From Rutpela maculata (taxonomy: Eukaryota; Arthropoda; Insecta; Coleoptera; Cerambycidae), in the NCBI GenBank assembly GCA_936432065.2, contig OW386291.2, forward strand, positions 25,831,821 through 25,895,820: DNA of 64,000 bases, given 5' to 3'. Of this stretch, positions 33,272 to 44,935 are shown in pieces. Numbering within the stretch: the first letter of the stretch is position 1; each line of letters opens with the position of its first letter. The notes under the pieces are model-generated. The model saw only the letters and a list, made by a program, of their open reading frames with translations, was not told where the DNA came from and searched no databases. A program made the position numbers and the translations under genes.

Positions 33272-34640
33272 ATCAGACGTAGGAAAAATTCCAACAAAAA
33301 GTTTGTGAACGGTTTTTGTCATTATTAGGTGTGCTGATCGACAGGAAAAAGTCTACCAATATCTGACAACCGGAAGTGGATTATTTTCAAGATGGCCTGC
33401 TATCCATGAAAATCGGCAAGTCTCCTATATCTTTGTTATTTTTAAACGTAGAACAATAAGTTTTTATGACCAGAGATTCATTGCAACCAATAAATTTGGT
33501 CCATGGAATCAAAGATGAGGTCCATTTTCGACTCGACGTTTTTTGTAATTTGTCGTTTGCAACCAATAATTTGATAGTATTACGTCACAGGATATGATTC
33601 TACCTCGCGTATTTATGGTGTTGGTAAACAAATCAGTGTTCCAAAAACTTTTAAAAGGTGATCGTATCCTTCATTCCTGTACAACTGCATTCACTTTACC
33701 AGGTAAAAAACCCGCTGATATAATAAGTCCTGGCAGTTAAACGATGGCTGTTATTTATGGTGGCATTAGTACAAGTCCTTTGGCAGCCTTGCGTTACCAG
33801 ACACTTATGAAGAAAGTTGTCACATCCAAATCATTTGTTCATCCAAAACGTCTTCCTCCAACTGAGTCTTCATCCAAATTTCATTGTCTAAGAGTGTACT
33901 ATCAAACCATGATATGGAGTATGGTTAGTGAAATGAATCTTGAGAACTGGGGTTGGAAACTAGGTGGCGATGAACTTGTACAAGTAATGTGTGATATGAA
34001 TGCTGCACCAGACATTCTACTGAAAAATATATACTGCAATTGTAAAAATGGTTGCAGTTGCATAACATACGGATTTCCATGCAGTTCTGTATGTGGACCA
34101 TGTCAAGTTACGCATTGTGACGACCAGTATACAGATGAACTAGAGAACAGTGACGAGGACTAATAGACAATCAAGGAGTGGCTTTTTAACCCCCATATTG
34201 CAGCACTTTTTCTTAACCTAACTTGAAGTATACTTTGTAGAATAGATATCTTTTAGGAAAAATGGTAATGTATACAGTATAATTAAAATGTGTTACTATA
34301 ACAGAAACATACAACTTAATATTTGTGTTATTTGACCTATGAACTGCTATTGTACCTATATTGCTCATTGCTGGCCCCCATTTTTGATTCCATATACCAA
34401 ATTTATTAGTTGAAGTGGATCCCTTGGCCATAAAAACCGTAAGTTTGTTAGAAAAATTATTCTGCGCTTAAAAATAACAAAGTTACAGGAGTTTTGCCAA
34501 TTTTCATGGTTAGTGGCGGCAATTTTGAAAATAACCCACTTCCGGTTGTCAGATATTGGTAGACTTTTCTCTGTCGATCAGTACACCTAATAATGATAAA
34601 AACCGTTCACAGACCTTTTGTTGGAATTTGTCTTAGGTTA
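33272..34640. mobile_element. TIR transposon carrying a cysteine-rich protein gene (copy 1)
   Basis: Left and right ends are inverted copies over about 110 bp: AAATTCCAACAAAA, GTGAACGGTTTTT, TCATTATTAGGTGT and AATATCTGACAACCGGAAGT occur in the same order on both. The only protein inside is the cysteine-rich gene at 33598-34163. The outer boundary is approximate (divergent beyond AAATTCCAAC) and no duplication was identified. A related gene sits between inverted repeats at 57174-61107, so the gene and mobile ends travel together. Confidence 0.75.
33598..34163 (+). pseudogene. TE-associated cysteine-rich (CXC/tesmin-like) protein, C-terminal part
   Basis: The main open frame (33744-34163) encodes 139 residues: a helical stretch (LAALRYQTLMKKV), the LPPTESSSKFHCLRVYYQ motif, W..W (NWGWKL), PDILLKN, then a cysteine cluster CNCKNGC, CSC-like, C..C...C and CDD. 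The spacing resembles tesmin/TSO1 CXC-type zinc-binding repeats. Upstream to 33598 the same protein continues in shifted frame (YGVGKQ, then GDRILHSC and AFTLPG), with a stop two codons before the ATG. I recall this architecture from many unnamed arthropod proteins; its function is unknown to me. The N-terminal half is absent. Confidence 0.75.
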
Positions 34641-35691
34641 GGGTATTTTTTTACTAAATTGACTCGTCTTTTAATTTAGTTATTAACCGGGTTCGTGTTC
34701 TGAGTTATGTGATGCAGAATAACGACTATTTTCAATAAAAAAGGATCTTATGATGAAAAATAAGACAGTAGACGTGTCAAATGGGCAGTGAAAGTTATGC
34801 GATCTGCACCAAAATCCATTCAACTCATGTACGGTACCAATGTTAACCTTGTGCAAAATTTTGTTAAAATTATTTCGCTAGTTTCGGCACTCTCATGACT
34901 ATCGTGACATCGGTACATGTATATCTACCCCCAGGCATTAAAAAAACAATTTTTTCAGTTTCTAGGGCCAGTAACCGTTAAGATATGGATTTATCTCATT
35001 TTTAAATTTTGGACCAATTCCAGTAACTTTTCTATTTTTATTGGTAGGAAGGTTAAAAATGTTTTACTGGTTGTTTTGGGGGTAGTTTCATAGAATGCTT
35101 TAAAATTATCCTTATAATGTATTATTTATCGAATTAACTGAAAGACATATCATAAGGTTGTTTTTCTGTGATGCAATCTTAGGATCAGATGAGAGAAGTG
35201 TTGAAATATTATAATATTATATTTCTTTCAATTGTCTGCATTATTATCAGATACATCAAGATCAGAATTTATTGTTATTGTTTTCAAATTCATTGCTTTT
35301 TTCACAATCAGCGTCCTCTTCAACTTTCTTAACCGAAATATTTCCTGTCTCAGATTTCACCATTAATAGAGAAATAAATCGTTTTTTATATAAAAATGTT
35401 TGCAATTAAATTGGGCCTATATGTCTTCAGAAAATAGTATGTCTAAAGCAATATGACTTTTGGATCTACGGAAGCACTAAATACTTTTTCGTACTACCAG
35501 CTCTGTATGTAGCATTTTTTGACTACTTTTGAATACTTTTATCGTAATCCATATTTTTATTGCAAAAACTCACGTAAATAACAATGACGGAAATTATTAT
35601 GAAATTATTAATTTGACAACTTATTAACAGTAACTACAGCAGAAAGCAAACACACTCCAATTAGAGTCTAATATTATTTCGCTAGTTCCTT
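34641..35691. other. no recognised feature
   Basis: AT-rich sequence with no supported reading frame or inverted repeat. A TACAGTACTAGAGG word at 35692 is a partial duplicate of the next element's terminus. Confidence 0.4.
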
Positions 35692-35715
35692 ACAGTACTA
35701 GAGGTAAAGGTATTA

Positions 35716-37548
35716 CAGTACCTAGAGGTAAAAAAAATGCAAAATTTCGAAATAATGTCATATTGAACGGAATTCGTTCATTTTTAACAGTATAATAGTA
35801 AATTCTTCACAGAAAAGTTTCCATATTGTGCGGGGGGCTTGCTAATTTATAGGGGGTGGATGCCACCCCCTCTCGGTGGCACTCAAAAAAAATATATATT
35901 TATTGGAGCTGAAGTAGAATCAAATTTCAAGAAGAAAAGGTTCTATGCAATTTTTCACGTAAATTGATAGTTTTTAAGTTATAACGGCTTCAAAATTGCG
36001 ATTTTTAGCTTAAAAAAAAAGGTATTTCTAAACGGCTTTCATTTCGTCAAGTATCTCGAAAAGTACTACTTTATCGAAAAAATGTTACAGGCCAATTACA
36101 GAAAGTACAAACTGATAATTAATTATATTTTTTGTTTATTGATATAGGATTAATAATTTCGGAAATATTTAAGTTTACATTTGGCATCCAAAGGTTCATA
36201 AGATAATTATTTAGAGTCAGAGTTAAATATCTCAGAAACTGTGACACCTACGTCAAGGATGGTAATAGGTAGAATAATAGGTTATTAATTAAGCTTCCAA
36301 CTGTTTCTTTATTTGTTTCTGTAGCATAAAAAAAACAAAGAAGTTATGACCGAAACAATGTGCGTCTACACATTTTTTTAATCACAACGTCGCCATTTTG
36401 TTACTGTAATTAGACAGTAATTAAAAAATAGGAATTTCAAACACTGTTTCTCATTAATATACAGCATGACGTAGATGCTCAAATTTTTTGGTATGTATAC
36501 AGCACTTGCTTTAGAAGGAAATACAGTTTAAACTATAAAGGTATTTTCGATAAAACGTAATTTTTTTTCCTTTTCCAAATATCTCAATAAATATTAGTTT
36601 TATTGAAAAATGGGTGGAGACCAAAAATAAAGCTCATAAACTGATAATGAATTTCGCTTGTTTATTTATTTACATAGATTTAATAGTTTCGGAGTTATGA
36701 AAGTTTACAAATGGCGTCCGAATGTTTATAAGACGAAAAATGCAGTTTAAATGTTAAACATCTCAGAAATTGTGACACCTACGTCACGTATGCTAAGAAT
36801 AGAAATTAAAGACAATTAATTGCGCTTTCAAATTATTTTTTACTCGTTCCTGTAGCATAAGAAATAAAGAAGTTATGACGGAAAAATATGCGTATTTATA
36901 TTTTTTTATATAAAAAGGTCGCCATTTTGTTACTCTAATTAGCCAGTAATTTAAAAAAATGACCTCTAATATCGTTTTTCGTTAAGATGTAGCATTACCT
37001 AGATGCTCAAATTTTTTTGCTCATTTAAAGCACTTCCTTTAGAAAAAAATGCGTTTTAAACTTTAAAGGTAATTTCGAAACACTTGGATACCAAATATAA
37101 ACTTAAATATCTCCGAAATTATTAATCCTACATCAATAAACAAAAAATATAATTAATTCCCAGTTTGTACTTTCTGTAATTGGTCTGTAACATTTTTTCG
37201 ATAAAACAATACTTTTCGAGTTACTTGACGAAAGCCGTTTGGAAATACCTTTTTTTTTTAAGCTAAAATCGCAATTTTGAAGTCGCTTTAACTTAAAAAC
37301 TATCAATTTATGTGAAAAATTGCATAGAATCTTTTCTTCTTAAAAATCTGATTATATTTCAGCTCCAATAAATATACATATTTTTTATGTGCCACCCCCT
37401 GAGAGGGAGTGGCATCCACCCCCTATAAATTAGCAAGCCCCCGCACAATATAGAAACTTTTCTGTGAAGCATTTACTATTATACTGCCAAAAATGAACGA
37501 AATCTGTTCAATATGACATTATTCCGAACTTAAAACCTGTAGTTACTG
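35716..37548. mobile_element. 1.8-kb palindromic TA element, copy 1
   Basis: Begins CAGTACCTAGAGGTAAAA and ends with the inverse of CAGTAACTACAGG, flanked by TA. The arms (about 35716-36178 and 37090-37548) are nearly perfect inverted repeats, including a GC-rich GGGGGTGGATGCCACCCCCT patch near 35860. The interior consists of two diverged direct units of about 530 bp (starting near 36178 and 36708; shared words TGTGACACCTACGTCA, GCCATTTTGTTACT and GATGCTCAAATTTTTT). No protein is encoded. A second copy lies inverted at 40983. Confidence 0.9.
36178..37090. repeat. two diverged direct units of about 530 bp
   Basis: Each unit carries in order CATAAGAT/TATAAGAC, CTCAGAAA(C/T)TGTGACACC, CTGTAGCATAA, AAAGAAGTTATGAC, CGCCATTTTGTTACT and GATGCTCAAATTTTTT. 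Several short words recur around local palindromes. They form the core between the two long arms. Confidence 0.8.
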
Positions 37549-37855
37549 TACTATAAGCCAACTAATAAATGAGTTCAAGAAATCTTGAAATATAATAATT
37601 TTGAATGAGTTTTCCTAAAAACTGTAATTTTGCTAGTAGTACGAAAAACGTCACATGCACCTCGGCTTACATCGTCTTTTACAGGTCTCGAACACTATAA
37701 AATACACTTACAAGCCTTGATACATAAATACCTATTGATATCCCTCTTTTGGTATACCATCGACAGCTAAATTAGGCCTGTATCTATTTTTATATGCGCA
37801 AAATATTTTAATAACGTTTTAGAACTTGTTGGGTCGATTTATCTCGTCGATTATT
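37549..37855. other. AT-rich spacer
   Basis: No recognised feature. Confidence 0.4.
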
Positions 37856-37867
37856 ATCTTAGAACAA
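37856..37867. repeat. 12-bp target-site duplication, left copy
   Basis: ATCTTAGAACAA is repeated exactly at 39597-39608, right after the poly(A) of the retroposon. Confidence 0.93.
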
Positions 37868-39596
37868 TTTCTGGTACCATCCTTTAACGAAGGTGGGGGG
37901 TTGAGCACCTGCCAGGCGCGTCTCCAGGTGGCGGATAGGAGAACGGCCAGACTCCGCGAGGAGAAGGGTTAACGTGGTCATACTGCTGGGGGGTAGGGCT
38001 AATAACCCAATCCACCCCGGCTAAAACCACGTCGCGGACCAGCTCACACACCGTAAACCGCTTGGAGTGGCGTGCCACTGACCCAGGTCAGGGGTGCGTC
38101 TCTCCGGGGGGCACGGGGGTCTTGGCTTCACCTCTCTGACTACGTGGATGAAGTACCACCATAAAAACTTCCCCAATCCCAAGGTATTGTGCGCGCCGAT
38201 GGGACGCATGGTCGGGGGGGAGCCCGACCACTAGCGACAAGCCTCGGGGCACAGGCGCACTCCGTTGTATAAATGCCTTCCGCGTATGTAAGGGGCTCCG
38301 TGCGTGGCGACCATCTTTTCCCCTTACTCGTGGAGAGGGAGGGGGTTCCTCAGCATGTTTTGTGCAGACCCTCCCATCAGCCCACGAGCGCAGTGCAGGA
38401 GGTGAAGGAGCTGGGGGAGGGGGTGTCCGTGACTTCGGTCAACACCAAGGACCTTCCAAAGCGCCTGACCCTCCCGTCTGGATTCCCGTGCCAGAGGAGG
38501 GTAACCGTCAGCTGAAGGTGTGTGGAAAATAAAATAACATAGCACGCCTCTGATCGCGCTGAGCCCTACGTCATTAACTCATGCGCGTATGCGAGTGTGT
38601 GGTGTGTTCCAGTGTAAGTTGAAAACGTAAGAACGCAAGGTGCGCGGCACGCGTTTAACGAATTATTTTTAACCTGTTGTTGTTGTTATTAAGAAAACTC
38701 TAATCTTTTGTTGTAGTGTTAAGTAGTGATAAGTAATTTGTAAGTTTAGCGTTAATATACATATCGTATGTTTAACGGCTAGTGTTTTATTTAAATCACA
38801 CTAGAACCAGGCTTGCATAGTGGTGCAAAACGGGTAGATAGCATATATTTATCACAAGGTGCAGATAAACCTGCATCATTGTAAGGAGGCCACAGCGGTC
38901 CTTACTAAAGTGATGCAGGGGCGCGAAGTGAAGCAACATCGCAAGCGGCGTGGACTTGACTGGGGTGACGGACCATCAAGGAATACCTCGTAGCGAGGCC
39001 GTTGCTGACAAGGAGCATAGCCTGGAAGAGCAACCTTCAAAAGGTTGAAGGAATGGGAAAATAGGTCCATTATGGACCATCAAGGGACACCGCATGGCGA
39101 GACTGTTGCCGAACAGAGCACCGAAGTAAAGTGACGTCGCACGCGACGAGGACTTGACTGGGGTGGTGTTCAGCGAGGAACGCCGCGTAGCGAAGCCGTT
39201 GCTGACAAAGGATATTATACGACTGCAGGGTCTGGACTGCAGGATATAATATCAACGGGGAAAGACAATGGACCCGGCAACTACCACTCTGCCCATTTTC
39301 TCAGACCTGCTGCCAACGGCACAGGAAAAATGGGTAGAGTGAGTTATAATATCTACGGGCAAACACAACCAGACCCGGAGACTATCATAACTCGACCATT
39401 TTCAGACCTGTATCACCTTGTCAGTGATACACGAGTATTAAACTGGACAGTGCAAATGGACAGTGTAAACTAAAAACAGGGAGAGCACAATAAGCCCAGG
39501 AGGCTGCAGTGCCCTCGGAGTATTCCTTACAGACGAGCCCTGGGAGAAGCGGTTTTAGTCAGTTTGGATTTCCCCTCCTCGCCAAAAAAAAAAAAA
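37868..39596 (+). mobile_element. 1.73-kb GC-rich retroposon without visible RT
   Basis: It has an exact 12-bp duplication and ends in a run of 13 A, so it was inserted by target-primed reverse transcription. The 5' region (37890-38540) is GC-rich and structured, with GGTGGCGGATAGGAGAACGG and CCCAATCCACCCCGGC. The last 120 bp (AGCCCAGGAGGCTGCAGTGC, GTTTTAG, TTCCCCTCC then A-run) resembles the 3' ends of R1-type LINEs such as the one at 49322. The middle (38600-38800) is AT-rich. No endonuclease, RT or RNase H motif is present in any frame, so it is best seen as a non-autonomous LINE derivative or a very long SINE-like element. Confidence 0.85.
38925..39420 (+). repeat. repeated GC-rich modules inside the retroposon
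   Basis: Three copies of a CGTAGCGA(G/A)GCCGTTGC-like word lie near 38988, 39090 and 39186. Two copies of GGACTTGACTGGGGTG lie near 38952 and 39150. Two copies of an ATAATATC(A/T)ACGGG...CAGACCTG module lie near 39245 and 39346. The order suggests duplication of a structured noncoding block. Confidence 0.75.
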
Positions 39597-39608
39597 ATCT
39601 TAGAACAA

Positions 39609-39726
39609 AAAAATGTAGAACACAAATCAATTATCCGCTTTTGAGCATTTATAACAGATAATCATTGAATTGAGGGAAAAATACTTTTTTCTCAAAATAT
39701 TTGTTGATAGATAATTTTAATGTTTT
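39609..39726. other. short spacer
   Basis: AT-rich, nothing recognised. Confidence 0.4.
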
Positions 39727-40326
39727 ACTTCCACATCCAGTGGAAGTATAGTAACGCAATTTTCTTATGTTCAAATAGGCTTAGAATGTCATGAAACGTC
39801 GAGATTTTAAGTATGAGTAAAAGAAAATCTGTCTGTAACTTTTTTTGTGGGCACGATTACTCTGGAACCGTTTAAGATATTGACTTGAAATTTGGTACAC
39901 GTATGTGTATGTGATCTGGAACAACATTATATTTTAATTTTATTCCGTTGGAGGATTGGGGGTAAATTGGGGAGTAAATAGGCAAGTCAAGCAAGAGTTC
40001 ATAAAATTGGCATTTAGTATATACAAGAGAAGCTAAGGTCTAAAAAAAATGTTTGGCATTAGCCATCCCCGCCCCATTATTAAAAGTGGTGAAAAAAATG
40101 TGATTTAGTGTGCGTACAAGAACCAAAGGCATCAAAATATTTTTTTACCCCCGCCACTACCACATCCCTATTACCACCCCACTAACGATAAGGGTTATCG
40201 TTTTATGAGTTTTTAAAGTACTTAGACGATGTTATTCCATAAACAATTATATCCACATAAAATTTGTTTCGTTATGAGAGACTTCAATAGAAAATTGGAA
40301 TAATGATTCCTTAGGCAGCGGTTTTT
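39727..40326 (+). repeat. Helentron-like family A, copy A5 (near complete)
   Basis: The 5' end is a perfect hairpin, ACTTCCAC-ATCCA-GTGGAAGT (39727-39747). A short CTGTCTGTAAC core and TTGACTTGAAATTTGGTACA follow, and the copy ends ATTCCTTAGGCAGCGG. It adjoins no coding sequence. Confidence 0.85.
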
Positions 40327-40980
40327 AATGTTAAATTTGCGCTAAGCTAAGATAAGGCAAATGCGATTTTTGGTGTCATTTTTAAAAAATTGCAGTGAGC
40401 ACCGCACTCATTTTTGTCAAGAAAACATAAAATGCTGTTTACGACCCTAAGATCTATAGCCCTACAAAAATTGAACTTTTTACATTTGATGCTAAGATCA
40501 ACTCACACCTTTTACTTCTCTACCTACTGGCCCATAAATCCCAAAATTTTATTAGGAACAAATGTGCACTGAAATTTTTATATTAAAAATTATATCGTAC
40601 GAATATATGTCCTTAAAGTAACTGATACAAAACAATAAATAAAATCAAGCGTGACTGACTATTGATTTTGTTACACCACGATTAGAAGTAATACTAGATA
40701 TATAGATTTGAACTTGGAAATTAAAAAAATATAAAGCTTATAATCGAATCAATCACGGAATTTCATGGAATTCCATTTAACATCCATAAAGTCTTTTTAT
40801 TTGTTATTCCAATAAGATTAGAAAATGAACAGTTCGTTTGTTTTAATGCATGCATTATAGTCTAAGAAAATTAACACGGTTGTTGGTCAAATGCCAAAGT
40901 GATTCAAACTATTTAATGTCAGCACATGTGCTCCTCCAAGCCGAACTGATATAACAAAAGTTTTCAATGATTAGATTTAG
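40327..40980. other. no recognised feature
   Basis: AT-rich sequence; no supported motif. Confidence 0.4.
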
Positions 40981-40982
40981 TA

Positions 40983-42774
40983 CAGTAACTAGAGGTGATT
41001 TGACTTCGGAATAATGTTATATTGAACGGATTTCGTTCATTTTTGGCAGTATAATAGTAAATGCTTCATAGAAAAGTTTCTATATTGTGCAGGGCTTGCT
41101 AATTTTTTGGGGGGTGGATTCCACTCTCTCTCAGGGGGTGGCACTTAAAAAATATATATATTTATTGGAGCTGAAATAGAATCAGATTTTAAGAAGAAAA
41201 GGTTCTATGCAATTTTTCATATAAATTGTTAGTTTTTAAGTTATAACGACATCAAAATTGCAATTTTAGCTTAAAAAAAAGGTATTTCCAAACAGATTTC
41301 GTCAAGTATCTCGAAAAGTATTACTTTATCGAAAAAATGTTAAAGATCAATTACAGAAAGTACAAACTGGGAATTAATTATATTTTTTGTTTATTGATGT
41401 AGGATTAATAATTTCGGAGATATTTAAGTTTATATTTGGTATCCCAAGGGTTTCGAAATTACCTTTAAAGTTTAAAATGCAATTTTTATAAAGCAAGTGA
41501 TTTAAATGAGCAAAAAATTTTGCAAAAATCATCTAGGAAATGCTTAATCTTAACGAAAAACTGTATTTGAGATAATTTTTTTAAATTACTGGCTAATTAG
41601 AGTAACAAAATGGTGACCTTTTTATATAAAAAAATATAAATACGCACATTTTTCCGTAATAACTTCTTTATTTCTTATGCTACAGGAACGAGTAAAAAAT
41701 AATTTGAAAGCGCAATTAATTGTCTTTGATTTCATTTCTTAGCATGCGTGACGTAGGTGTCACGATTTCTGAGATATTTAACATTTAAACTGCATTTTTC
41801 GTCTTATAAACGTTCGGACGTCATTTGTAAACTTTCATATCTCCGAAACTATTAAATCTATGTAAATAAATAAACAAGCGAAATTCATTATCAGCTTATA
41901 AGCTTTATTTTTGGTCTCCACCCATTTTTCAATAAAACTAATATTTATTGAGATATTTGGAAAAGGAAAAAAAATACGTTTTATCGAAAATACCTTTATA
42001 GTTTAAACTGTATTTTTTTCTAAAGCAAGTGCTGTATACAAATCAAAAAATTTGAGCATCTACGTCATGCTATATATTAATGAGAGACAGTGTTTGAAAT
42101 TCTTTTTTTTTTAATTACTGGCTAATTACAGTAACAAAATGGCGACGTTGTTATTAAAAAAATGTGTAGACGCACATTGCTTCGGTCATAACTTCTTTGT
42201 TTTTTATGCTACAGAAACAAATAAAAATATAGTTGAAAGCTTAATTAATAACCTATTATTCTACCTATTAGCATCTTTGACGTAGGTGTTACAGTTTCTG
42301 AGATATTTAATTCTCACTCTAAATAATTACCTTATGAACACTTGGATGCCAAATGTAAACTTAAATATCTCCGAAATTATTAATCCTACATCAATAAACA
42401 AAAAATATAATTAATTCCCAGTTTGTACTTTCTGTAATTGGCCTGTAACATTCTTTCGATAAAGTAATACTTTTCGAGATACTTGACGAAAGCCGTTTGG
42501 AAATACCTTTTTTTTAAGCTAAAATCGCAATTGAAGTCGTTATAACTTAAAAACTATCAATTTATGTGAAAAATTGCATAGAACCTTTTCTTCTTAAAAT
42601 TTGATTCTGCTTCAGCTCCAATAAATATATATTTTTTTAAGTGCCACCCCCTATAAATTAGCAATATAGAAACTTTTCTGTGAAGCATTTACTATTATAC
42701 TGCCAAAAATGAACGAAATCCGTTCAATATGACATTTTTCCGAAGTTTTGCATATATTTTACCTCTAGATACTG
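40983..42774. mobile_element. 1.8-kb palindromic TA element, copy 2
   Basis: Begins CAGTAACTAGAGGTGATT and ends with the inverse of CAGTATCTAGAGGTAAAA, with TA on both sides. The arms and the two internal units are the same as in copy 1 (35716-37548), but the interior runs in the opposite direction. One arm has lost part of the GC-rich patch near 42650. Confidence 0.9.
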
Positions 42775-42830
42775 TACTAATTGGTCACTTTGATAAAATA
42801 ATCAAACCATTGTTCCGCAGACGTTTTTAA

Positions 42831-43285
42831 CCCTTTCACTGCTCAAAGCGTGTATACGCGCGAAAAATAAATGGGCCCACTGTGCTCCAAGCGTGTTAAC
42901 TCGCCTGTCGTTTTTAAATTGGTTCAGACTGCTCAAAGCGATTTAACACGCGTATATGTACTATTAATACATTTTTATATACTTACACAAGTTTCTGTTG
43001 TACCTTAATATTTTTGATAAGAATGTTGTTTTGTTTTTATGTTTATGTTTACTTGTACTGTTTTTAACCATTTTTTAAAAATAAATTATTATTATTGAAA
43101 CTAGAGCACTTGGTTTTTGTTTTTCTTTCAATTTTATATATAATAATAGACTATGCATACAATAAACCAAATCAAATAGTAACGTAATATCGGATCTGCG
43201 TGCTCCAAGCGCGTATACTCGCAAGCGGTCAATTTATTGCGCACTACACGAGAATTGCGTGAAACCGCGCTGCGCAGCGAAAGGG
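42831..43285. mobile_element. piggyBac-type MITE in TTAA
   Basis: The ends CCCTTTCACTGC and, inverted, CCCTTTCGCTGC are flanked by exact TTAA (42827-42830 and 43286-43289), the piggyBac hallmark. Four degenerate copies of TGCTC(C/A)AAGCG followed by TATA- or TTAAC-containing words lie at 42840, 42882, 42930 and 43201, likely transposase-binding subterminal repeats. The centre is AT-rich and noncoding. Confidence 0.88.
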
Positions 43286-43379
43286 TTAAAAGGTTTTTTT
43301 AGCATGTAATTTCCTAACAGATTTTTGTTAAAAAGAAGTAATATTCTAACCAAAACTACATTGAGGTAAAAGTGACGCA

Positions 43380-43945
43380 GAAATTTTATTTTAAGGACCA
43401 CGGCGTATTACGATCAGTGGATGGTGAACAGAAGTTGGGGGCTTTGGTTTCCTCCCAGAATTTCATAAGAAACAAAATTATTACGCCAATCTCGATCTGG
43501 GGTCAAAATTCTAACAAAAGAATCCGTGAAGTATTTAGAGCTTCATTTAGACACCAAACTGACTTACAACAAACACATAAACGAAACTATACAAATGGTC
43601 TATTCCCTGTCTAGAAGTGTGTACCCTCTGATTGTAAGAATGGTAGATTAAACAGAAATTTAAAAAAACTTGATATTCACGACCGTCGTGAGGCCAGCCC
43701 TTATATATTCAACACTGGCGTGGTGCAGCGCGTCGGCCACGGCTATTAAAAAACTTTCCCCGTTTTATAACAAAAATTCCTTAGAGCCTTGTATGTTTGT
43801 TGTAACGACATTGTACCACTAGCAGACTACACCAAAACCATATCAAAAAAATGTTATCAATTTAAACTAGTTTATAGTTCGCTAAGAAACAACACGACTA
43901 AAAGAGCATTGTGCCCTGTTTCGAATTAAACACAAATTACCAAAT
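43380..43945 (+). pseudogene. Jockey-like LINE C-terminal fragment
   Basis: In shifted frames the plus strand reads LHLDTKLTYNKHINETIQMV and SLSRSVYPLI (43535-43635), then VVRPALIYSTLAWCSA (43690-43740) and a tail with RIKHKLPNQM. It is the same family block as at 24365-25360 and is heavily frameshifted. Confidence 0.8.
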
Positions 43946-44650
43946 CAGATGTCTTGATATCTCTGATGTAACAACTGTGCAGGGAATTAACAATCATTCT
44001 AGGTATTTAATGCCTATTACAGAGATTGAGGTTTTTGATGTTGTCAGTTCTATTTGCAATAAAAAATCATCGTGCCAAGATGAGGTGTCATGTTGTTTAA
44101 TTGAGGACGTTAGTGTGCACTTGATTAATATCTTAACGTACCTCATAAATTTATACTACCAAAATTGACACTTTCCAGATCGATTAAAAACTGCACTTAT
44201 AATTCCTATTGACAAAAAAACTACCCTCACGCAATGGATAAGTATTGACCGATAGTAATTTTATGAGTATTTTCCAAAATCTTTGAAGACATTTGCGATA
44301 AGATTACATTCATTCTTAAAAAATACAACATATTAACACCAAGGCAATATGGATTTTGCAAGAATAAATCCACTCAGGGTGCTGTTCTCTCTTTTTATGA
44401 AAATATACTAAATAATTTTGATGATAAGTTAAGATCAGCTGGCACATTTTTCGGTCTGTCGCGAGCCTTTGACACCATAAATCATAGTTTATTATTAAGA
44501 ATACGAAAAATATATGATATTCGTGGTCCAGGATTGGATTGGTTTAAGTCCTATTTATTGGAGATAACACAGACTGTTAAAATTAATCAAAAAGGAGTAG
44601 AATGTTTTTCAAGTGTTAATGTGTTAACAGAGTTACCGCAACATAAATTA
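43946..44650 (+). pseudogene. second LINE, RT palm N-terminal part
   Basis: Beginning with ISDVTTVQGINNHSRYLMPI (a pre-palm spacer), it runs through RLKTALIIPI, QYGFCKNKST and motif A in the form FFGLSRAFDTINH (44450-44480), then GLDWFKSYL. It stops near motif B (LPQ at 44635). Frameshifts occur near 44170 and 44240. It is a different LINE from the one just upstream and is 3'-truncated. Confidence 0.8.
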
Positions 44651-44935
44651 TAATTAAAGACTATTGTTGACTATTATTATTAATAATTTTTAATTGTTAC
44701 AATAAATTTCCTAAAAATAATTTGTTTTTTCGTAATGTCAAATATAAAATAGAAAGCAAAAAGAATAATTTTTATTTATTGATTTATATTTTATATCCAT
44801 TGGTTTGTATTGACCGATTAATGAACTAAAATTCAAGTGATTATTCTTGAAAATTAGGGATATTGCCTATACGGTAAAGCAACTTCGAGGGTATGTATTT
44901 TTTGTTTTACCGACGATTTTAGTTTACTTCCACAT

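Noticed and set aside
38273..39255. Several short frames in the GC-rich retroposon
   Set aside because: They lie on both strands, overlap, and show no LINE ORF1 or ORF2 motif; likely chance in GC-rich DNA.
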